Below, in pieces: positions 28,044-39,282 of a stretch of DNA of 64,000 nucleotides (position 1 is the first letter of the stretch; every line of letters starts with the position of its first letter). Below the pieces are notes generated by a model that saw only the letters and a program-made list of their open reading frames with translations, had not been told where the DNA came from and made no database searches. This DNA comes from Cupriavidus yeoncheonensis (GTDB taxonomy: Bacteria; Pseudomonadota; Gammaproteobacteria; Burkholderiales; Burkholderiaceae). The position numbers were made by a program, and so were the translations under genes. The DNA is taken from contig NZ_CAJPUY010000009.1 of the NCBI RefSeq assembly GCF_905397275.1, positions 62,001-126,000 of the forward strand. The letters are read 5' to 3'.

Positions 28044-28069
28044 GTCCACTTCGCTGTTACGAAGCAACG

Positions 28070-28095
28070 CCCCTCTCCCGCGTGCGGGAGAGGGG
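28070..28095 (+). other. Intercistronic hairpin between urtA and urtB
   Basis: CCCCTCTCCCG (28070-28080) pairs perfectly with CGGGAGAGGGG (28085-28095) around a four-base loop. There is no T run, so readthrough is likely. Such hairpins between a binding-protein gene and its permease genes usually protect the upstream mRNA, giving more binding protein than permease. The same CCCTCTCCCGC sequence family is a common dispersed repeat in Burkholderiales. Confidence 0.7.
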
Positions 28096-28137
28096 GTAGT
28101 TCCCAGTCTGCCATTACCCTCGCACTTGCCAACTTTT

Positions 28138-29790
28138 ATGCGCTATTCGATATCCGTTCGTGCCATGCCGTGGCTGCGCGCCTTGCTGGCAGCGCTGCTC
28201 CTGGCCACGGCGCCATGGGCTGCGGCGTTGACGCAGGCCGACCTGAAGCCATTGGCCGAGGACGATTTCGATGCCAAGACCGCAGCCTTGTCCGCGCTGG
28301 CCAAGGCTCCGCCGGAGCAGGCCGGCCCGATCCTCAAGGCGCTGCAGGACGATGCGCTGCAATACGCCCCGTCGGTGGGCATGGTGCGCCAGGAAGGCGA
28401 CAAGACCGTCGATGCCGTCACCGGCAAGCCAGTCACGGTCAAGGCCGATGAACTGGAATCACTGACCCTGAATAACAGCCTGCGTGCGATCGTGGATAGC
28501 GCGGCCAGCAGCCTGCAGCTGCAGTCGCCCGATATCGCGGTACGCACGCAGGCCGTCAACACCTTGTACGACCAGCCCGGGAACGCCTCGCGCACCGGCG
28601 TGGAAGCCGCGCGCAAGGTGGAGGCCGATCCCGGCCTGCGCGCACGGCTGGATGTGATCTGGGCCACTATCGTACTGGCCGAGGAGACCAACACCGGCGA
28701 TACCGCCCAGCGCGAAGCGCGGCTCGAAGCCATTCGTGTCCTCGGGCGCGACAGCAATCCGCAAAGCCGCCAGAAGCTGGCGCCGCTGGTCGAGCGGGGT
28801 AGCGATGGCAAGTATCGTGAGCCGGATGTCGAGGTACGCGTGGCCGCGCAGCAGGCACTCGATGCATTGCGCAGTGACCAGCGCCGTGCCGAACTGATCG
28901 GCAACCTGTTCGCCGGCCTGAGCCTGGGCAGCGTGCTGCTGCTGGCCGCGCTGGGACTGGCGATCACCTATGGGCTGATCGGCGTCATCAACATGGCGCA
29001 CGGCGAATTCCTGATGATCGGCGCGTATGCGACATACGTGGTGCAGACACTGTTCCGCACCTATGCGCCCGGCGCGTTCGACTGGTACCTGCCTGCGGCG
29101 CTGCCGGCCTCGTTCCTGGCCGCGGGTGTCGTCGGCTTCGTGCTGGAACGGCTGGTGCTGCGCCATCTCTATGGCCGCCCGCTGGAAACGCTGCTGGCCA
29201 CCTTCGGCGTGAGCCTGCTGCTGATGCAGGCCGTGCGCACGCTGTTCGGCGCGCAGAACGTGGAAGTGGCCAATCCGGCCTGGATGAGCGGTGGTGTCGA
29301 GTGGATGCCGGGCCTGGTGATTCCGTACAACCGCATCGTCATCATCCTGTTCGCGCTGGCCGTGGTGGCCGTCGCCTGGGCCGTGCTCAACCGCACGCGG
29401 CTTGGCCTGTTCGTGCGCGCCACGACGCAGAACCGCACCATGGCGGCCTGCGTGGGCGTGCGTACGTGGAAGGTGGACAGCTACGCCTTTGCCTTCGGCG
29501 CGGGCATCGCCGGCCTGGGTGGCTGCGCGCTGTCGCAGATCGGCAATGTCGGCCCGGACCTGGGCCAGGCCTACATCATCGATTCCTTCATGGTCGTGGT
29601 GCTGGGCGGGGTAGGGCAGCTGGCAGGCACGATCGTCGGCGCCTTCGGGCTCGGCCTCATCAACAAGTTCATCGAGCCGTTCTACGGCGCGGTGCTGGCC
29701 AAGATCTTTGTCCTGGTGCTGATCGTGCTCTTCATCCAGAAGCGCCCGCAGGGACTTTTCGCGCTCAAGGGGCGCAGCGCGGAGGCATGA
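28138..29790 (+). CDS. urtB: Urea ABC transporter, permease UrtB
   Basis: Inner-membrane permease of the urea importer. The protein is 550 aa. Residues 1-30 form a signal peptide, about 31-250 form a periplasmic helical domain found in UrtB, and the rest is a LivH-type permease with about eight helices. GLIGVINMAHGEFLMIGAYATY and the EAA-like region VRATTQNRTMAACVGV are clear. The start is the ATG at 28138; a TTG at 28126 is also in frame. The stop overlaps the urtC start. Confidence 0.93.
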   Translation: MRYSISVRAMPWLRALLAALLLATAPWAAALTQADLKPLAEDDFDAKTAALSALAKAPPEQAGPILKALQDDALQYAPSVGMVRQEGDKTVDAVTGKPVTVKADELESLTLNNSLRAIVDSAASSLQLQSPDIAVRTQAVNTLYDQPGNASRTGVEAARKVEADPGLRARLDVIWATIVLAEETNTGDTAQREARLEAIRVLGRDSNPQSRQKLAPLVERGSDGKYREPDVEVRVAAQQALDALRSDQRRAELIGNLFAGLSLGSVLLLAALGLAITYGLIGVINMAHGEFLMIGAYATYVVQTLFRTYAPGAFDWYLPAALPASFLAAGVVGFVLERLVLRHLYGRPLETLLATFGVSLLLMQAVRTLFGAQNVEVANPAWMSGGVEWMPGLVIPYNRIVIILFALAVVAVAWAVLNRTRLGLFVRATTQNRTMAACVGVRTWKVDSYAFAFGAGIAGLGGCALSQIGNVGPDLGQAYIIDSFMVVVLGGVGQLAGTIVGAFGLGLINKFIEPFYGAVLAKIFVLVLIVLFIQKRPQGLFALKGRSAEA

Positions 29791-31004
29791 TGCAGAGCTT
29801 TCATTCCAATTCGCCGGCGGCGCCGTTTCGCCTTGCCGTGCCGGAGCGTCAACCGTTGTTCACGGGGCGCGGCTGGGCCTTGCTCGCGGCCCTGACGGTG
29901 GTGGTTGCCATCGGCGTACCGGTCTGCGCGCTGCTGGTGCCCGAAGGCCATCCGCTGCACCTGTCGGCCTACGCCCTGACGCTGATCGGCAAGATCATGT
30001 GCTATGCGCTCGCGGCGATCGCGCTGGACCTGGTGTGGGGTTACTGCGGCATCCTGAGCCTTGGCCACGGGCTTTTCTTCGCGCTGGGCGGCTACGCGAC
30101 GGGCATGTACCTGATGCGTGCGATCGGCCGTGAAGGCGTGTACAAGAGCGACCTGCCGGACTTCATGGTGTTCCTCGACTGGAAGGAGCTGCCCTGGTTC
30201 TGGCACGGCACCGAGCACCTGGGCTACGCGCTACTGCTCGTGGTGCTGGTGCCCGGCGTCCTGGCCTGGCTGTTCGGCTTCTTCGCGTTCCGCTCGCGCA
30301 TCAAGGGCGTGTACCTGTCGATCATCACGCAGGCCATGACGTATGCGGCGATGCTGCTGTTCTTCCGCAACGAAACGGGATTTGGCGGCAACAACGGATT
30401 CACCGACTTCAAGCGCATCGCAGGATTTGCCGTGGCCGCGCCGCAGACGCGCACCGCGCTGTTCGTGCTGACCTTCCTGGCGTTGCTCGCCGGATTCGTG
30501 GCTTGCCGCTATATCGTGACATCCAAGCTGGGCCGCGTCGTGACCGCCGTGCGCGATGCCGAGATGCGCGTGATGTTCTCGGGCTACAACCCGCTCGGCT
30601 ACAAGCTGTTCGTGTGGACGTTCTCTGCCGTGCTGTGCGGCATTGCCGGCGCCCTGTATGTGCCGCAGGTGGGCATCATCAACCCGGGCGAGATGTCGCC
30701 CGGCAACTCCATCGAGATGGCCGTCTGGGTGGCGGTGGGCGGCCGCGGCACGCTGATCGGACCGGTGATCGGGGCGTTCCTCGTCAACGGCGCCAAGACC
30801 ATGTTCACGGCCTATTTCGCCGAGTACTGGCTGTTCCTGCTCGGCGCGATGTTCGTGCTGGTCACGCTGTACCTGCCTGATGGCGTGATCGGCCTGCTGA
30901 AGCGCCTGCGCGAGCGCAGCCGCAGTGCGATGCCGGCGAAACCGGTCGCGCAGGAGCCTGTATCCAGTTCCGCCGTGGCGGGACGCACCGGAGGTGAAGC
31001 ATGA
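29787..31004 (+). CDS. urtC: Urea ABC transporter, permease UrtC
   Basis: Second permease subunit, LivM type, 405 aa with about ten helices. DLVWGYCGILSLGHGLFFALGG and AVRDAEMRVMFSGYNP are typical. The open frame runs back to 29301 inside urtB, but the first plausible start is the ATG at 29787 behind GGAGG, overlapping the urtB stop as ATGA. A second ATG at 29790 has slightly better spacing. The C-terminal tail after residue 370 is polar. urtD overlaps its end by four bases. Confidence 0.94.
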   Translation: MMQSFHSNSPAAPFRLAVPERQPLFTGRGWALLAALTVVVAIGVPVCALLVPEGHPLHLSAYALTLIGKIMCYALAAIALDLVWGYCGILSLGHGLFFALGGYATGMYLMRAIGREGVYKSDLPDFMVFLDWKELPWFWHGTEHLGYALLLVVLVPGVLAWLFGFFAFRSRIKGVYLSIITQAMTYAAMLLFFRNETGFGGNNGFTDFKRIAGFAVAAPQTRTALFVLTFLALLAGFVACRYIVTSKLGRVVTAVRDAEMRVMFSGYNPLGYKLFVWTFSAVLCGIAGALYVPQVGIINPGEMSPGNSIEMAVWVAVGGRGTLIGPVIGAFLVNGAKTMFTAYFAEYWLFLLGAMFVLVTLYLPDGVIGLLKRLRERSRSAMPAKPVAQEPVSSSAVAGRTGGEA

Positions 31005-31849
31005 ACGCGGCGCTCGAATACGGCCAGGCGGAAAGCGGCAACGCCACGGGCCTCGGCCGCGTGGTGGAGCCGGGCACGATCGATGTCTCGCATGGCCCGA
31101 TTCTCTACCTGGAAGACCTGACGGTTCAGTTCGGCGGCTTCCGCGCGCTCAACAAGCTGAGCCTGTCGATCGACGACGGCGAGTTGCGCTGCGTGATCGG
31201 CCCCAATGGCGCGGGCAAGACCACGATGATGGATGTCATCACCGGCAAGACCGGTCCGCGCAATGCCAATGTCAGTGGCCGCGTGTTCCTGGGCCAGACC
31301 ATCGACCTGATGCGCATGACCGAGCCGCGCATCGCGCAGGCCGGCATCGGCCGCAAGTTCCAGAAGCCGACGGTGTTCGAGCAGCATGCCGTGTGGGAAA
31401 ACCTGGAGCTGGCGATGAAGGCCGACAAGCGCTGGTGGTCGTCGCTGCGCGCGCGGCTCACTGGGGAAGGGCATCGCCGCATCGAGGAAACGCTGGCGCT
31501 GACCGGGCTCGAGGACGAGGCGTACCGCCCCGCGGGTCTGCTTTCGCATGGCCAGAAGCAGCGCCTGGAGATCGGCATGTTGCTGATGCAGCAGCCGCAA
31601 CTGCTCTTGCTGGACGAGCCCGTGGCCGGCATGACCGATGAGGAGACCATGCAGCTCGCCGCGCTGCTGAACAGCCTGCGCGGCAGCTGTTCGATGATGG
31701 TGGTCGAGCACGACATGGAATTCGTCGCGGCACTGGCCGGCGGCGAGGGCAAGGTCACGGTACTGGCCGAAGGCAGCGTCCTGGCCGAAGGCACGCTGGA
31801 TAGCGTCAAGCGCGATGAACGCGTGATCGAATCCTACCTGGGAAGATAG
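31001..31849 (+). CDS. urtD: Urea ABC transporter, ATP-binding protein UrtD
   Basis: Cytoplasmic ATPase driving urea import. The protein is 282 aa. Walker A is GPNGAGKT (residues 67-74), the signature is LSHGQKQ, and Walker B is LLLLDEP followed by VAGM and the switch His in VVEHDM. The first 30 residues are an extra polar extension. The start overlaps the urtC stop by four bases, and urtE starts two bases after its stop, so all five urt genes are coupled. Confidence 0.95.
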   Translation: MNAALEYGQAESGNATGLGRVVEPGTIDVSHGPILYLEDLTVQFGGFRALNKLSLSIDDGELRCVIGPNGAGKTTMMDVITGKTGPRNANVSGRVFLGQTIDLMRMTEPRIAQAGIGRKFQKPTVFEQHAVWENLELAMKADKRWWSSLRARLTGEGHRRIEETLALTGLEDEAYRPAGLLSHGQKQRLEIGMLLMQQPQLLLLDEPVAGMTDEETMQLAALLNSLRGSCSMMVVEHDMEFVAALAGGEGKVTVLAEGSVLAEGTLDSVKRDERVIESYLGR

Positions 31850-31851
31850 CC

Positions 31852-32544
31852 ATGCTGCAGGTCAATGCACTGAACCAGTTTTACGGCGGCAGCCACATCC
31901 TGCGCAATGTCAGCTTCGAGGTGCCAGGCGGCAAGCTCACCACGCTGCTTGGCCGCAACGGCGTAGGCAAGAGCACCTTGCTCAAGTGCCTGATGGGCGT
32001 AGTGCCCACGCGCAGCGGCAGTATCCAGTGGGATGGGCACGCGCTCGAGAAGAAGGCGCCCTATGAGCGGGTCTCGGCTGGCCTGGCCTATGTGCCGCAG
32101 GGGCGCGAGATCTTTCCGCGGCTGACGGTGGAAGAGAACCTGCTGATCGGCGCCGCCAGCCGCGCGCGGCCCACGGGCGTGCCGGACCGCATCTACCAAT
32201 TGTTCCCCGTGCTGCGCACCATGCGGCAGCGCCGCGGCGGCGACCTGTCGGGCGGGCAGCAGCAACAGCTTGCCATCGGCCGCGCGCTGATGAGCGAGCC
32301 GGGCCTGCTGATCCTGGACGAGCCGACCGAAGGTATCCAGCCGTCGATCATCCAGGACATCGGGCGCGCGTTGCGCCTGCTGGTGGACGAGTTCGGCATG
32401 ACGGTGCTGCTGGTCGAGCAGTACTACGAGTTCGCGCGCCATATTGCCGACCACTACGTGGTCATGAGCCGGGGCGAAGTCGTGGCAAAGGGCGAGGGCG
32501 CGAATATGGAGCAGGACGGCGTGCGGGAGCTGATTGCCGTGTAA
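31852..32544 (+). CDS. urtE: Urea ABC transporter, ATP-binding protein UrtE
   Basis: Second ATPase of the importer, LivF type, 230 aa. Walker A is GRNGVGKS (residues 34-41), the signature LSGGQQQQLAIGRAL, Walker B LLILDEPTEGIQPS and the switch His is replaced in context by VEQYYEF, as in LivF proteins. It is the last urt gene. The urease genes follow after 134 bases with a possible separate promoter. Confidence 0.95.
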   Translation: MLQVNALNQFYGGSHILRNVSFEVPGGKLTTLLGRNGVGKSTLLKCLMGVVPTRSGSIQWDGHALEKKAPYERVSAGLAYVPQGREIFPRLTVEENLLIGAASRARPTGVPDRIYQLFPVLRTMRQRRGGDLSGGQQQQLAIGRALMSEPGLLILDEPTEGIQPSIIQDIGRALRLLVDEFGMTVLLVEQYYEFARHIADHYVVMSRGEVVAKGEGANMEQDGVRELIAV

Positions 32545-32581
32545 TGGTGCAAGGCGGGTCGGCGAGTGCCGCGCGCTGCGC

Positions 32582-32610
32582 TTCCGTGGCGGCGGCGGGC
32601 GCGCTATGAT
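32582..32610 (+). promoter_or_regulatory. Possible promoter of the urease operon
   Basis: TATGAT (32605-32610) is a good -10; TTCCGT at 32582-32587 is a poor -35 at 17-base spacing. The predicted leader contains a perfect seven-base hairpin, CCGCGGC (32623-32629) with GCCGCGG (32634-32640). No sigma-54 signal was found here, so ure may also depend on readthrough from urt. Confidence 0.4.
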
Positions 32611-32678
32611 TTGCGGCATACCCCGCGGCGCGTGCCGCGGCTCGTCCCCGCCTGCATCGCCGGTCCATTCATCGAGCC

Positions 32679-33548
32679 ATGCGTCATCCTGATTTTCCTG
32701 CCACCGTGGCCATGCCGCCTGCATGGCAGGCCAGCCTGCGCCTGCGCTTTGCCGCACGCGGCGCGCGCACCGTGCTGGCCGTCCGCCAGCATCAGGGCCC
32801 GTTGATGGTGCAGAAGCCGCTCTATCCCGAAGGCGGCATCTGCCACGCCGTCATCCTGCATCCGCCGGCTGGCGTGGCGGGCGGCGACAGCCTCGATATC
32901 ACCCTGCATGCGGAAACCGGCACGCACGCGGTCATCGCGACGCCAGGTGCCACCAAATGGTACAAGTCGCTCGGCCGTGACGCGTCCCAGCATGTGCGGC
33001 TGACCGTCGATGAAGGCGCCCGGCTCGATTGGCTGCCGCAGGAGAACATCGTGTTCGACGATGCGCGCGCGCGCATTGCCACCGAACTGGCGGTTGCACC
33101 GGGCGGCAGCGCGATCGGCTGGGATGCCGTGGTGCTCGGGCGGCAGGCGTCCGGTGAGCAGTGGGCGCGGGGCTCGCTCTGGCTGGACACGCAGGTGCGC
33201 TGCGAAGGGCGCGCGCTATGGATCGAACAATCGCACCTGGACGCCGCATCGCCATTGCGCGGCGCGGTACCCGGGCTGGATGGCATGTGCGTGCTGGGCA
33301 CGCTCTGGGCGGTGGGTAGCGCAGCCACGCAGGAACTCGCCGAGACGCTGGCCGAGCGCCTGCCGCTCACGGCCGACCTGCGTGCCGGCGTGACGTGCCT
33401 GTCGTCACCGGCGCAGTCGATGCTGCTGCTGCGCGTGCTGGGCCGACAGATGGAACCGGTCCGGCAGCTCATGGTTGACGCGTGGAGCGCGCTGCGCGAG
33501 CCGATCCACGGCGTGCCGGCACGGCCGCTGCGCCTGTGGGCCACGTGA
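32679..33548 (+). CDS. ureD: Urease accessory protein UreD
   Basis: Chaperone that binds apo-urease and, with UreF and UreG, delivers nickel. The protein is 289 aa. Conserved stretches are KPLYPEGGICHAVILHPPAG, then ATPGATKWYKSLG and LDWLPQENIVFDDA. It is the first urease gene, 134 bases after urtE. The ureD-A-J-B-C-E-F-G order is typical of betaproteobacteria. Confidence 0.94.
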   Translation: MRHPDFPATVAMPPAWQASLRLRFAARGARTVLAVRQHQGPLMVQKPLYPEGGICHAVILHPPAGVAGGDSLDITLHAETGTHAVIATPGATKWYKSLGRDASQHVRLTVDEGARLDWLPQENIVFDDARARIATELAVAPGGSAIGWDAVVLGRQASGEQWARGSLWLDTQVRCEGRALWIEQSHLDAASPLRGAVPGLDGMCVLGTLWAVGSAATQELAETLAERLPLTADLRAGVTCLSSPAQSMLLLRVLGRQMEPVRQLMVDAWSALREPIHGVPARPLRLWAT

Positions 33549-33593
33549 GAGACAACCGGAACAAGGCATGCGGGAACAACAAGGACACCGACG

Positions 33594-33896
33594 ATGGAAC
33601 TGACACCACGAGAGAAAGACAAGCTGCTGATCTTCACTGCTGCACTGCTGGCCGAGCGCCGGCGCGCGCGCGGGCTCAGGCTCAACTATCCGGAAGCGGT
33701 GGCGCTCATCACTGCCGCGATCATGGAAGGCGCGCGTGACGGCCGCACCGTGGCCGAGCTGATGCACGAAGGCACCACCGTGCTGGGTCGCGAAGACGTG
33801 ATGGACGGCGTGGCCGAGATGATCCCCGAGATCCAGGTCGAGGCGACGTTTCCGGATGGCACCAAGCTCGTCACCGTGCACCATCCCATCGTCTGA
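33594..33896 (+). CDS. ureA: Urease gamma subunit
   Basis: Smallest structural subunit of urease, 100 aa, the normal length. [40 protein letters not shown] and [21 protein letters not shown] are family signatures. Together with UreB and UreC it forms the nickel enzyme that splits urea to ammonia and carbamate. It starts 45 bases after ureD. Confidence 0.97.
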   Translation: MELTPREKDKLLIFTAALLAERRRARGLRLNYPEAVALITAAIMEGARDGRTVAELMHEGTTVLGREDVMDGVAEMIPEIQVEATFPDGTKLVTVHHPIV

Positions 33897-33949
33897 CGCC
33901 GTACCGGATCAACCCCCGACCATACCAACAACATCCACCGAGAGTCGCC

Positions 33950-34561
33950 ATGAACCGTTCCGCCTGCTCGCGCCTGGCCCTGGGCGCCACGCTGTCCTTC
34001 GCCGCCGCCTCTGCACTTGCCCATCCCGGCCATGATGCCGCCACCGTCGGCGCCAGCCTGTGGGCAGGCGTGCTGCATCCGTTCACCGGCGCCGACCACC
34101 TGCTGGCGATGGCGGCAGTGGGTGTCTGGAGCGCACTGGGTGCGCGCTCGGCCGCGGATACGCTGCGCCTGCCGCTGGCCTTCGTCACCTTGATGCTGGT
34201 CGGCGCCGCGCTGGGACTGGCCGGGCTGGCGCTGCCCGCGGTGGAGCCGATGATCGCCGCGTCGCTGCTGGTGGTGGGCGTACTGGTGGCGATTCGCGCA
34301 AAGCTGCCGGCATGGGCGGGCATGGCAGTCGTGGGCGGCTTCGCGGTGTTCCATGGCTATGCGCACGGCGCCGAGCTGCCCGGCACGGCCGCGGCGCTGT
34401 CCGCCGTGCTGGCCTATGTCGGCGGCTTTGCTGTGGCAACCATGGCGCTGCACCTGCTCGGCATTGTCGCTGGCACGTACCTGCGCCATCGCGCGGGCTG
34501 GCTCGCGCGCGTGGCCGGCGCGGGCGTGGCGCTGTACGGTGCCAGCCTGCTGGTTGCCTGA
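33950..34561 (+). CDS. ureJ: HupE/UreJ family nickel permease-like protein
   Basis: Membrane protein of 203 aa inserted between ureA and ureB. It has a signal-like first helix ending at ALA, then the metal-binding start HPGHDA, and about six helices. The conserved [12 protein letters not shown] and [11 protein letters not shown] carry the His/Asp residues of HupE/UreJ transporters, which bring in nickel for hydrogenase or urease. In-operon position supports nickel supply for UreC. Confidence 0.9.
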   Translation: MNRSACSRLALGATLSFAAASALAHPGHDAATVGASLWAGVLHPFTGADHLLAMAAVGVWSALGARSAADTLRLPLAFVTLMLVGAALGLAGLALPAVEPMIAASLLVVGVLVAIRAKLPAWAGMAVVGGFAVFHGYAHGAELPGTAAALSAVLAYVGGFAVATMALHLLGIVAGTYLRHRAGWLARVAGAGVALYGASLLVA

Positions 34562-34571
34562 GGAGACCATG

Positions 34572-34876
34572 ATGATCCCCGGTGAACTGATGCCCGCCGA
34601 TGGCGAAATCGAACTCAATGCCGGCCGGCCCACGGTGAGCGTGACTGTCGCCAACACCGGCGACCGCCCGATCCAGGTCGGATCGCATTTCCATTTCTAC
34701 GAGACCAACGCTGCACTGTCGTTCGATCGCGAGGCCGCGCGCGGCTTCCGGCTGAACATCGCGGCCGGCACTGCGGTGCGGTTCGAGCCGGGCCAGGCGC
34801 GTACCGTGGAACTGGTGGCGCTCGACGGCGACCGCATCGTCTACGGCTTCAACGGCAAGATCATGGGAGCGCTGTG

Positions 34877-34877
<1 letters not shown>
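34572..34877 (+). CDS. ureB: Urease beta subunit
   Basis: Structural subunit of 101 aa. [16 protein letters not shown] at the start and [17 protein letters not shown] in the middle are diagnostic. Two ATGs stand in tandem (34569, 34572). The AGGAG at 34561-34565 favours the second, which gives the family N-terminus MIPGE. The frame is open further upstream inside ureJ, but that part is not conserved. Its TGA overlaps the ATG of ureC. Confidence 0.96.
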
Positions 34878-36592
<1,715 letters not shown>

Positions 36593-36611
36593 CATTCTCC
36601 GCGTTGCCTGC

Positions 36612-37268
36612 ATGCTGAAGATCGACAAAGTCCTGAGCGCCCCGCACGGCATTGCCGCCGTGCTGGTGCGCCGTGCCCCGAAGCTGGTCCTGCCGTTCGC
36701 CGAACGCAGCAAGAGCCGCCTGCGCGCGGTGCTCGACAACGGTGAAGAAGCCGCGCTGTTCCTGCCGCGCGGCACGGTGCTGCGCGGCGGCGACCTGCTG
36801 GTGGCCGAAGACGGCAGCTTTGTCGAAGTGCAGGCCGCGCCCGAGCGCGTACTGGAAGTGCGCGCCGTCGATTCGCACGCGCTGATGCGCGCGGCGTATC
36901 ACCTGGGCAACCGGCATACACCGGTCGAAGTGGGGCACGACTATTTGCGGCTGGAGTTCGATCCGGTGCTGGCCGACATGCTTGCGCGTCTTGGCGTACA
37001 GGCCGCACCGGCCGACGCGCCATTCGAGCCCGAAGCGGGTGCCTATGGCGGCGGCCACAAGCACGGCCATGATGCGACGTTCGCGGAGGACTATGCGGCG
37101 GCGCAGGCGGTATTCCATGAGCGCCATGGACATGACCATGACCATCATGACCATGACCATGACCATGACCATGGGCACTCGCACTCGCACTCGCACCCTC
37201 GCGGCCATGACGATGATCATGGCGAAGAAGGGCACGTCCACGGCCCCGACTGCGGACACAAGCACTGA
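36612..37268 (+). CDS. ureE: Urease accessory protein UreE, nickel metallochaperone
   Basis: Dimeric nickel carrier for urease assembly. The protein is 218 aa, longer than the usual 150-160. Residues 1-145 are the UreE fold, with the nickel-binding His in [13 protein letters not shown]. Residues 149-218 form a tail with about 23 His, mainly HD and HS dipeptides, ending GPDCGHKH, well suited to store nickel. At DNA level the tail contains hexamer repeats (about 37129-37196). It lies between ureC and ureF. Confidence 0.95.
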   Translation: MLKIDKVLSAPHGIAAVLVRRAPKLVLPFAERSKSRLRAVLDNGEEAALFLPRGTVLRGGDLLVAEDGSFVEVQAAPERVLEVRAVDSHALMRAAYHLGNRHTPVEVGHDYLRLEFDPVLADMLARLGVQAAPADAPFEPEAGAYGGGHKHGHDATFAEDYAAAQAVFHERHGHDHDHHDHDHDHDHGHSHSHSHPRGHDDDHGEEGHVHGPDCGHKH

Positions 37269-37289
37269 GCGCGTGAAATCACGCCGACC

Positions 37290-37982
37290 ATGACACCGCT
37301 GCGCCAACTCATCTCCCTGTTGCACCTGGCCTCCCCGGCGTTGCCGATCGGCGGCTTCAGCTACTCGCAAGGTCTTGAAGGCGCCATCGACTGCGGCTAC
37401 GTGCGCGATGCCGATTCCGCCGAGCGCTGGATCCGCGACAACCTGCTGCATGTGCAGGCGCAGTGCGAAGCCCCGTTGTGGCTGCTGCTCCATCGCCACT
37501 GGCGCACCTTGGACATCGATGCGGTACGCGAATGGAACGGCTGGTTTCACGCCACGCGCGAGACGTCCGAATTGCGGCTCGAAACCGAGCAGATGGGCTG
37601 GTCGCTGGCGAAGCTGGTGGGGCAGATGGAGTGGGGCGACAAAGCCTTGCGCGCGCATCTGGCCACGCTGTCGCCGACGTGCCTGCCTACCGCTTTCGCC
37701 GCGGCTTGCGTGGCGCTGAAGGTGGACGAGCGCGAAGGCCTGGCCGCCTATTGCTTCAACTGGGCGGAGAACCAGGTTGCCGCCGCCATCAAGGCGGTGC
37801 CGCTTGGCCAGGTGGCCGGGCAGCACATGCTGCGGCGCCTGCACGATGCGGTGCTGGCCGCGGTCGATGAGGCCGCGCAGCGCGCCGCGGCATCGCCGCC
37901 GCAGCTTTCCACCTTTTCCCCGATGCTGGGCCTGCTTTCGTCACGCCACGAAACGCAGTATTCCCGGCTGTTCCGTTCCTGA
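37290..37982 (+). CDS. ureF: Urease accessory protein UreF
   Basis: Part of the UreD-UreF-UreG complex that activates urease and gates GTP hydrolysis by UreG. The protein is 230 aa and all-helical. [21 protein letters not shown] near the N-terminus and [19 protein letters not shown] are typical. The C-terminal YSRLFRS is the conserved tail needed for UreG contact. It starts 21 bases after ureE. Confidence 0.95.
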   Translation: MTPLRQLISLLHLASPALPIGGFSYSQGLEGAIDCGYVRDADSAERWIRDNLLHVQAQCEAPLWLLLHRHWRTLDIDAVREWNGWFHATRETSELRLETEQMGWSLAKLVGQMEWGDKALRAHLATLSPTCLPTAFAAACVALKVDEREGLAAYCFNWAENQVAAAIKAVPLGQVAGQHMLRRLHDAVLAAVDEAAQRAAASPPQLSTFSPMLGLLSSRHETQYSRLFRS

Positions 37983-37996
37983 ATCCCGAAGCCATC

Positions 37997-38626
37997 ATGA
38001 CCCAGGCTCGTACCAAGAAGTACCCTCCGCTGCGCGTCGGCGTCGGCGGTCCCGTCGGTTCCGGCAAGACCACACTGCTGGAGATGCTGTGCAAGGCAAT
38101 GCGCGACCGCTATGACCTGGTCGCCATCACCAACGACATCTACACCAAGGAAGACCAGCGGCTGCTGACGATCTCCGGTGCGCTGCCTGCCGAGCGCATC
38201 ATGGGCGTGGAAACCGGTGGCTGCCCGCACACCGCCATCCGCGAAGACGCGTCGATCAACCTCGAAGCCGTCGATCGCATGCTGGCGAGGTTCCCGGATG
38301 CAGACGTGGTCTTCATCGAGTCCGGTGGCGACAACCTGGCGGCCACGTTCAGCCCGGAGCTGTCCGACCTGACCATCTACGTCATCGACGTGGCCGGCGG
38401 CGAGAAGATCCCGCGCAAGGGCGGCCCGGGTATCACCAAGTCGGACCTGCTCGTCATCAACAAGACCGACCTGGCGCCATATGTCGGCGCGTCGCTCGAG
38501 GTGATGGAAAGCGATGCGCGCAAGATGCGAGGGGAGCGCCCGTTCGTGATGGGCAGCGTCAAGTCGGGGCGGGGGCTGGACGAGGTGATCCGCTTCATCG
38601 AGCGCCAGGGCATGCTGGGCGTCTGA
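37997..38626 (+). CDS. ureG: Urease accessory GTPase UreG
   Basis: SIMIBI-class GTPase that binds nickel and drives its insertion into urease. The protein is 209 aa. The P-loop is GPVGSGKT (residues 18-25), the metal-binding motif [13 protein letters not shown] follows near residue 70, and the base-recognition motif is [13 protein letters not shown]. It is the last urease gene. The next gene, an XRE regulator, converges on it with only a few bases between. Confidence 0.97.
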   Translation: MTQARTKKYPPLRVGVGGPVGSGKTTLLEMLCKAMRDRYDLVAITNDIYTKEDQRLLTISGALPAERIMGVETGGCPHTAIREDASINLEAVDRMLARFPDADVVFIESGGDNLAATFSPELSDLTIYVIDVAGGEKIPRKGGPGITKSDLLVINKTDLAPYVGASLEVMESDARKMRGERPFVMGSVKSGRGLDEVIRFIERQGMLGV

Positions 38627-38629
38627 GCC

Positions 38630-39019
38630 TTACCCTTGCCTGAAGCTGCCCTTGCGCGCCAGCGCACGGGCCACGGCCGCTACCAGGTCGACCTCGGCTT
38701 CGTTGAGTTCGGCCATGTGCCGCAGCGTGGCCTCGATCGCGGCGTTCTGCGCATTGCCGAACACCGGGCGCGGCTCTTCCACCTGCACCCCGGTGCTGCC
38801 CTGCCTGGGGAAGTCGAGCATCTCCGAACGCGGCACGCCGAGCGTGTCCGCCAGCATGCAGATATTGAGCAGCGCCAGGTTGCGCTTGCCGCGTTCGATT
38901 CCGCTCAGGTACGAACGGGCCAGTCCGCTTTCCAGCGAGAGCGTTTCCTGCGACCAGCCGCGCTGCTTGCGCAGCGTGGCAAGATGCAATCCGAATTGTC
39001 TGAGAGTCTGGTCAGTCAT
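38630..39019 (-). CDS. XRE family transcriptional regulator
   Basis: Small regulator of 129 aa. A cro/cI-type helix-turn-helix covers about residues 9-65, with WSQETLSLESGLARSYLSGI as the core, close to regulators with one HTH and a short C-terminal helix. The ligand or partner is unknown. An ATG far upstream (39121) is in frame, but MTDQTLRQFGLHLATLRKQ is the natural start. It ends four bases from ureG on the opposite strand and is divergent to an unrecognised gene at 39283, which it may control. Confidence 0.88.
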   Translation of the reverse strand: MTDQTLRQFGLHLATLRKQRGWSQETLSLESGLARSYLSGIERGKRNLALLNICMLADTLGVPRSEMLDFPRQGSTGVQVEEPRPVFGNAQNAAIEATLRHMAELNEAEVDLVAAVARALARKGSFRQG

Positions 39020-39058
39020 GATCGATGTGACATAGCTGCGGAACAGGACACTAGGAGT

Positions 39059-39087
39059 TTGACGCTGCGGCCACGACAACTTATATT
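39059..39087 (+). promoter_or_regulatory. Strong sigma-70 promoter upstream of the 39283 gene
   Basis: TTGACG (39059-39064) and TATATT (39082-39087) are 17 bases apart; both match consensus at five of six positions. The predicted start near 39094 leaves a leader of about 190 bases before the ATG at 39283. It lies only 40 bases from the start of the divergent XRE gene, so that regulator could act on both. Confidence 0.6.
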
Positions 39088-39282
39088 CGCACTCACCATT
39101 GGTGCCTGATCCGCAGTTCAAGGGATGTGCAAGACAAAAGGCGCAGCACCGTGGCTGGAACCGGGCGGCCTGATGGCCGTGCCAAACGGGGCAACACGCA
39201 AGGGCAGGCTCGCGTCGAATGCGCGGGTGTCGTTGCGTCTGTGGGGACCATCGTGTCTCCTTCGCTCTGTCAGGGGATTGCC

